The notes under the pieces: generated by a model
What the model was told of the DNA's origin: nothing
Seen by the model: only the letters and a program-made list of their open reading frames with translations
The model's database searches: none
Source of the DNA: Acidobacteriota bacterium
GTDB lineage: Bacteria; Acidobacteriota; Terriglobia; Terriglobales; Acidobacteriaceae
Assembly: GCA_023441255.1 (NCBI GenBank)
Contig: JAEZPW010000390.1
Location: forward strand, 1-8,598
Reading direction: 5' to 3'
DNA length: 8,598 nucleotides
Made by a program: the position numbers and the translations under genes
In this document: positions 5,542-8,598 of the stretch, piece after piece
Layout: each line of letters opens with the position of its first letter
How positions within the stretch are numbered: the stretch's first letter is position 1

Positions 5542-5554
5542 AGTGTCTGCAACG

Positions 5555-6973
5555 TCAGCCCTTCTCCACGACGAATCGCCTGACATTCCGAAGAGTTGAT
5601 TCCGCAGCTTCGACGTCCATCTCTACAAGGCCATCGCGATAGTGGCGCGAGTAGATGCGGCTCCTTGCTTCCAGTTGCGCCAGAACTTTTCCTTCGCTCT
5701 GCGGAACCCGCAGGTGGACTCGTGCAATCGGGTCCTCCTGGAGCGTGGTGTCGATGCAGTCCATAAGCGCAGCGATTCCGTAGCCGGTTTTGGCCGAGAG
5801 ATGAACCGTATCACGGGTGTCCCGCAAAGATTCGCGCTGTAGCGGAGGCAGCAGATCCACCTTGTTCATTACGCGGACGCGGGGTTTGTCCGCCGACTCA
5901 AGTTCCCCAAGCACCTGCTCGACCTGAGCGTCCTGTTCGGCCGCCGTCGGACTGCTGGCATCCGACACCTGCAGGATCAAGGCCGCACGCTGAACTTCCT
6001 CAAGTGTTGCTCGGAACGCAGAGACAAGCGTGTGGGGCAGATTACGAATGAACCCGACCGTGTCGGAGAGCAGAACCTTTCGTTTCGAGGGAAGAAGCAG
6101 GCCGCGCAACGTAGGGTCGAGCGTCGCAAACATTTTGCCGGACTCAAGGACGCCGGCGTTCGTCAGGGCATTGAACAGAGTCGATTTACCTGCGTTCGTG
6201 TAGCCGACGAGAGCGACCGTAGGCACCGGGACTGACTCCCGACGCTGTCGCTGTTGCGAACGAATCCTGCGCACGTTCTCGATCTGCTGTTCGAGGTGTC
6301 TGACGCGACGAAAGATCTTCCGGCGATCCGTTTCAAGCTGTGTTTCTCCGGGACCGCGCGTACCGATACCGCCGCCAAGTTGTGACATCTCCTTGCCCCG
6401 GCCCGCAAGGCGCGGCATCAGGTACTTAAGCTGCGCGAGTTCAACCTGCAGTTGGCCCTCGCGGGTTCGAGCGTGACGGGCGAAGATGTCGAGGATGAGT
6501 TGCGTGCGATCAACCACGCGGGTGTCAATTACCGCTTCGATGTTGCGCTGCTGTGAGGGTGTCAGATCGTGGTCGAAGATCACCAGCCCTGCCTCGGCGG
6601 AGGCTACAACTCCGGAGATCTCCTCCAGTTTGCCGCGACCGATCAGGGTCGCCGGGTCGGGCCGGTCGCGTGATTGCAGGAACTCACCGGCAACTTCGGC
6701 GCCAGCACTGACGGCAAGTTCGCGCAGTTCTGCGAGAGACTCTTCGGAGCTGAAGCTGGGTATGCGCGCCGATCGTGCTCCCTCCGCTCCAGAATTGGCG
6801 AGGCTGCGGGCAGCACGCTGTCCTGACGTCAGTGTTCGCGACGGGCGCGAGCCAACGTCATCGTCGGTCCGGTGTTCGCCGGCCGAATGTGTTCGATAAT
6901 CGATGCCGATCAGCAGTACGCGCTCGGGTCCTTGCCCCGAGCGCTTCGCATTACCTTGTCTGGGCACTGGCAC
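5555..6973 (-). CDS. hflX: GTPase HflX (ribosome-associated)
   Basis: HflX is a translational GTPase-like protein of the Obg/HflX group that binds the large ribosomal subunit and splits stalled or heat-damaged ribosomes. The 472-residue product has the family's N-terminal domain (about 17-180, including the RPDPATLIGRGKLEEI segment at 104-119), the linker helix with the glycine-rich GGGIGTRGPGETQLETDRR (200-218), and a G domain. The G-domain motifs are G1 GYTNAGKST (257-265), G3 DTVGF (304-308), G4 NKVD (370-373) and G5 SAK (393-395). A low-complexity Arg/Ser/Ala stretch at about 35-75 makes it longer than the 426-residue E. coli protein. The start is GTG at 6973 (another in-frame GTG at 6967), without a clear Shine-Dalgarno; conserved sequence begins at ERVLLIGID (17), so the exact start is uncertain. 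It lies 32 bp after hfq, as in the proteobacterial hfq-hflX order, and is probably cotranscribed with it. Confidence 0.95.
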   Translation of the reverse strand: MPVPRQGNAKRSGQGPERVLLIGIDYRTHSAGEHRTDDDVGSRPSRTLTSGQRAARSLANSGAEGARSARIPSFSSEESLAELRELAVSAGAEVAGEFLQSRDRPDPATLIGRGKLEEISGVVASAEAGLVIFDHDLTPSQQRNIEAVIDTRVVDRTQLILDIFARHARTREGQLQVELAQLKYLMPRLAGRGKEMSQLGGGIGTRGPGETQLETDRRKIFRRVRHLEQQIENVRRIRSQQRQRRESVPVPTVALVGYTNAGKSTLFNALTNAGVLESGKMFATLDPTLRGLLLPSKRKVLLSDTVGFIRNLPHTLVSAFRATLEEVQRAALILQVSDASSPTAAEQDAQVEQVLGELESADKPRVRVMNKVDLLPPLQRESLRDTRDTVHLSAKTGYGIAALMDCIDTTLQEDPIARVHLRVPQSEGKVLAQLEARSRIYSRHYRDGLVEMDVEAAESTLRNVRRFVVEKG

Positions 6974-7005
6974 TGGGAACTGTACTGGAGCCCGTGATCA
7001 GAGAA

Positions 7006-7356
7006 TCACTGGCCCTCGGTAGTCGGATGGTTCTGCGCCTGGGAACCGGCCGCGCCACCCGGTGCCGCCGCAGGTTTCGCCTCGGCAGCTGTGCGCGATT
7101 CGCCTCTCTCCACCGCAGGTGCCGCAAAGGTCCTTTCGGGAGCATGCGATTTCGCCATCACGACCGTAGAAATGGCGTGCTTGAAAATCAACTGTTCCTG
7201 GTTGTTGGTCTCAAGAACAACGGAATATTTGTCGAAAGAACGAATCCGGCCCGTCAGCTTGACGCCGCTGAGCAGATACAACGTGATTGTCGCTTTGTCC
7301 TTTCGGGCGGTGTTGAGAAAAGAATCCTGAATGTTCTGCGCCGGCTTGTTTTCCAT
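7006..7356 (-). CDS. hfq: RNA chaperone Hfq
   Basis: Hfq is a hexameric Sm-like ring that binds A- and U-rich RNA and pairs small RNAs with mRNAs. The 116-residue product begins MENKPAQNIQDSFLNTARKD. It carries the Sm1 part LYLLSGVKLTGRIRSFDKYSVVLE (26-49), including the proximal-site phenylalanine and aspartate of SFDKY, and the Sm2 part with the diagnostic KHAISTVV (59-66); Lys59 and His60 match the U-binding pair. After about residue 70 the tail (roughly 46 residues) is Ala/Pro/Glu/Gly-rich and probably disordered. The ATG at 7356 has an excellent Shine-Dalgarno (AAGGAGA, 7370-7364), which excludes the longer in-frame extension up to 7644 across the intergenic region. It diverges from the PuuD-like gene and precedes hflX by 32 bp. 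I see no miaA upstream, unlike in enterobacteria. Confidence 0.97.
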   Translation of the reverse strand: MENKPAQNIQDSFLNTARKDKATITLYLLSGVKLTGRIRSFDKYSVVLETNNQEQLIFKHAISTVVMAKSHAPERTFAAPAVERGESRTAAEAKPAAAPGGAAGSQAQNHPTTEGQ

Positions 7357-7638
7357 CTGCCGATCTCCTTCATATTCGAGGCCGGTGCAGTTCACCGCTG
7401 CTTCACCGCCTCTTACTGTAACCTGCCACACAATCAATACACCCAACTCAGCCAGGGACACGAGCAAGGGGTAACTCACCCGTACACACATCCACGAGCA
7501 TGGTACACGATAGGCCGAACCACGGCACATTTCAACCTGAACCTTCTCAAAAGAGCCATGATGTACAATCCGACACTTGTCTGGACTGTGGCCTCCCAAT
7601 CCAGGGAAGCACGCAGCGACGTACGACAGGAGGACCAA
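7357..7638. other. Divergent regulatory region between hfq and the PuuD-like gene
   Basis: This 282-bp region carries both divergent 5' ends. It includes the hfq Shine-Dalgarno (AAGGAGA, 7370-7364), two direct copies of TTCACCGC (7391-7398 and 7402-7409, 11 bp apart, about one helical turn), a possible hfq promoter (7410-7437), a TACAAT -10-like box on the plus strand (7564-7569) without a clear -35, and the plus-strand Shine-Dalgarno AGGAGG (7628-7633). In-frame extensions of both neighbouring genes cross this region, but lack start signals and conserved sequence. Confidence 0.6.
7410..7437 (-). promoter_or_regulatory. Possible hfq promoter
   Basis: On the minus strand TTGATT (7437-7432), a 16-bp spacer, then TAAGAG (7415-7410). 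The -35 fits 4 of 6 and the -10 only 3 of 6. It would give a leader of about 50 bases containing the two TTCACCGC direct repeats, which would then sit just downstream of the start site. Weak evidence. Confidence 0.25.
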
Positions 7639-8415
7639 ATGCACGCTCTCACCCTGGAATGCCTTGCCGCAGCTTCGGTATCGTTACCAGAAGACGCGAC
7701 CACGAACCTGCTGATCTCGCTAAGATTGGTGCACTTTGTAGCCGGAATTACCTGGGTGGGGCTGCTCTACTTCTTCAATCTCGTGAGCACGCCCGCTTTC
7801 CGCGAAATGAATGCGCCCATGCGCGCCCATGCGTTCGCGGCACTCATGCCGCGTGCGATGTGGTGGTTTCGGTGGTCTTCGGTCGTTACCGTGCTCGCAG
7901 GTATCTGGTATTGGATGATGATCGTCGGCGCCGACCGGCGAAACGCTCCCGGAATCGGCTTTCCAAACGCATCCGGGGGGCTCGCGATCGGCAGTTTCTT
8001 CGGGCTTTGGACGGTTGCGTTCATCATCTACATGGGCGTGCTCATGATGACGCAGAAGTCAAACAGCGGAGGCGTTGTCGTCGGCATTGCCGCAACCGTG
8101 CTGGTTATTCTCGCGGCCGTATTCTATGTAGTCATAAACAACAATGGGTGGGAGAGCAACCGGTTGATCGCCATTGGAATTGGCGGCGGACTCGGCTGGT
8201 TCATGATGTTCAACGTCTGGGGCGTCATCTGGCGGATACAGAAGAAGCTCATACGCTGGAACGCCGATGCGGCAGCAGATGGAACGCCCATTCCCGAACA
8301 GGGCGCAACACTGGCGCGCCTGAACCTGAGGGCATCGAGAACCAATTTCTGGCTCTCCTTCCCGATGCTGTTCTTCATGGCCGCTGCAAGCCACTACCCG
8401 CTTTTCGTGCGGTAA
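7639..8415 (+). CDS. PuuD-like urate oxidase N-terminal-type membrane protein, lacking the cytochrome c domain
   Basis: A 258-residue polytopic membrane protein. Hydrophobic segments lie at about 23-48, 78-97, 115-137, 145-166, 177-197 and 238-252. Family marks are RLVHFVAGITWVG (29-41, with His32 in a membrane helix), GWESNR (170-175), GWFMMFNVWGVIW (186-198) and the C-terminal SRTNFWLSFPMLFFMAAASHYP (233-254). These resemble the membrane domain of bacterial urate hydroxylase PuuD, in which a C-terminal cytochrome c domain follows and urate is oxidised to 5-hydroxyisourate. Here the protein stops right after the HYP motif and there is no CxxCH, so it is a free-standing membrane domain; whether it acts on urate is not shown and no other purine genes are nearby. 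The ATG at 7639 is set by AGGAGG five bases upstream (7628-7633); longer in-frame starts are rejected. It converges on the next gene with a 7-bp gap. Confidence 0.85.
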   Translation: MHALTLECLAAASVSLPEDATTNLLISLRLVHFVAGITWVGLLYFFNLVSTPAFREMNAPMRAHAFAALMPRAMWWFRWSSVVTVLAGIWYWMMIVGADRRNAPGIGFPNASGGLAIGSFFGLWTVAFIIYMGVLMMTQKSNSGGVVVGIAATVLVILAAVFYVVINNNGWESNRLIAIGIGGGLGWFMMFNVWGVIWRIQKKLIRWNADAAADGTPIPEQGATLARLNLRASRTNFWLSFPMLFFMAAASHYPLFVR

Positions 8416-8422
8416 CGGCAAC

Positions 8423-8598
8423 TCAGGCCGCCAGCGACTGCGGGAGGCACGATTCCACCACCGCGCGATAGCGGTCGTGTGCTATCAATAGTCGCTGTTC
8501 TTCGCCGGAGCCCCGGACGGCTTCGGCCGCCATCAGACAATATCCGCAACGAAAGACCGCATAAGCCAGCACAAAGGCATCAATGCGCGACACGGGAT
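8423..8598 (-). CDS. Unidentified protein, C-terminal 58 codons (runs off the right edge)
   Basis: On the minus strand an open frame enters from the right edge and ends with TGA at 8425-8423. The visible part begins PVSRIDAFVLAYAVFRCGYC and ends VVESCLPQSLAA. Codon use is GC-rich at third positions like the neighbouring genes, and there are no internal stops, which supports it being a real gene end. It has a CxxC pair (CGYC, about residues 17-20 of the visible part) and otherwise looks helical. I do not recognise the family. Its stop lies 7 bp from the stop of the convergent PuuD-like gene; no terminator fits in the gap. An alternative is a chance open frame, since only 58 codons are visible. 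Confidence 0.5.
   Translation of the reverse strand, partial: PVSRIDAFVLAYAVFRCGYCLMAAEAVRGSGEEQRLLIAHDRYRAVVESCLPQSLAA

Larger units (their letters stand above)
5251..5554. other. Non-coding region between hflX and the ATP synthase operon
   Basis: This 304-bp gap has no substantial gene but much dyad structure. From left to right it has: the operon promoter (5288-5316); GGTTATTA at 5348-5355, which could pair with TAATAACC at 5396-5403; a perfect 6-bp hairpin with 4-base loop (5391-5396/5401-5406), which competes with that pairing; AAGTC/GACTT (5407-5411/5427-5431); a plus-strand promoter-like pair (5430-5457); a 6-bp hairpin (5472-5477/5484-5489); and directly next to it a long imperfect hairpin (5490-5539). 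The two mutually exclusive pairings of 5391-5406 resemble an attenuator, but the operon promoter lies downstream of them in reading direction, so that is only a guess. Confidence 0.7.

Noticed and set aside
6775..7638. N-terminal extension of the PuuD-like gene across hflX and hfq
   Set aside because: The in-frame extension translates the antisense of two conserved genes, and a near-perfect Shine-Dalgarno marks the ATG at 7639.
7357..7644. 96-residue N-terminal extension of Hfq
   Set aside because: Hfq similarity begins exactly at the ATG at 7356, which has AAGGAGA in front of it; the extension covers the promoter region and overlaps the divergent gene.
8467..8486. 6-bp inverted repeat GATAGC/GCTATC near the right edge
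   Set aside because: It lies inside the partial coding frame, is short, and lacks a T-run, so it is most likely chance.

Overview
The window comes from a GC-rich bacterial chromosome. Its main content is most of an F1Fo ATP synthase operon read on the minus strand (b', b, delta, alpha, gamma, and the first 183 codons of beta). Upstream of it on the same strand lie hfq and hflX. Diverging from hfq is a membrane protein gene resembling the N-terminal membrane domain of urate hydroxylase PuuD, and a partial unidentified minus-strand gene runs off the right edge. Gene order, two different b-type subunits with no a or c subunit beside them, an hfq-hflX pair and a free-standing PuuD-like membrane protein suggest an Acidobacteriota-like genome. 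This is inferred from remembered gene organisation; no rRNA or other strong taxonomic marker is present.

Layout in transcription order on the minus strand: hfq (7356-7006) and hflX (6973-5555) lie 32 bp apart and look like one unit. A 304-bp non-coding stretch (5251-5554) follows, holding several hairpins and a good sigma-70-like promoter (TTGACA, 17 bp, TAAGTT) for the ATP synthase operon. Then b' (5250-4771), b (4774-4004) and delta (4004-3465) are tightly overlapped, while alpha (3385-1847), gamma (1700-666) and beta (550 to the left edge) are separated by spacers of 79, 146 and 115 bp. Together b', b and delta form the peripheral stalk, alpha and beta the catalytic head, and gamma the rotor shaft. 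Fo subunits a and c must be encoded elsewhere, and epsilon probably follows beta outside the window.

The most unusual signal is in the three long spacers. The gamma-beta and alpha-gamma spacers each contain two arrays of tandem 7-bp words facing each other in inverted orientation, with a different word in each spacer, so the intercistronic mRNA should fold into long stems that end shortly before the gamma and beta start codons. The delta-alpha spacer has a weaker version: three degenerate heptamers and a GC-rich hairpin. These resemble in style the heptanucleotide short tandem repeats described in cyanobacteria. They could set relative subunit output, or be mobile or replication-generated repeats.

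A second candidate lies in the hflX-b' gap. On the plus strand a promoter-like pair is followed by a 9-base copy of the 16S rRNA 3' end (ATCACCTCC), a small hairpin, and a 20-position stem followed by T residues, the layout of a short independently transcribed RNA. The same bases on the minus strand form an extended Shine-Dalgarno before a 14-codon frame, so both readings are given at low confidence.

On the right, the PuuD-like protein (7639-8415, plus) has strong ribosome binding and no cytochrome c motif. It converges on the partial edge gene, with a 7-bp gap.
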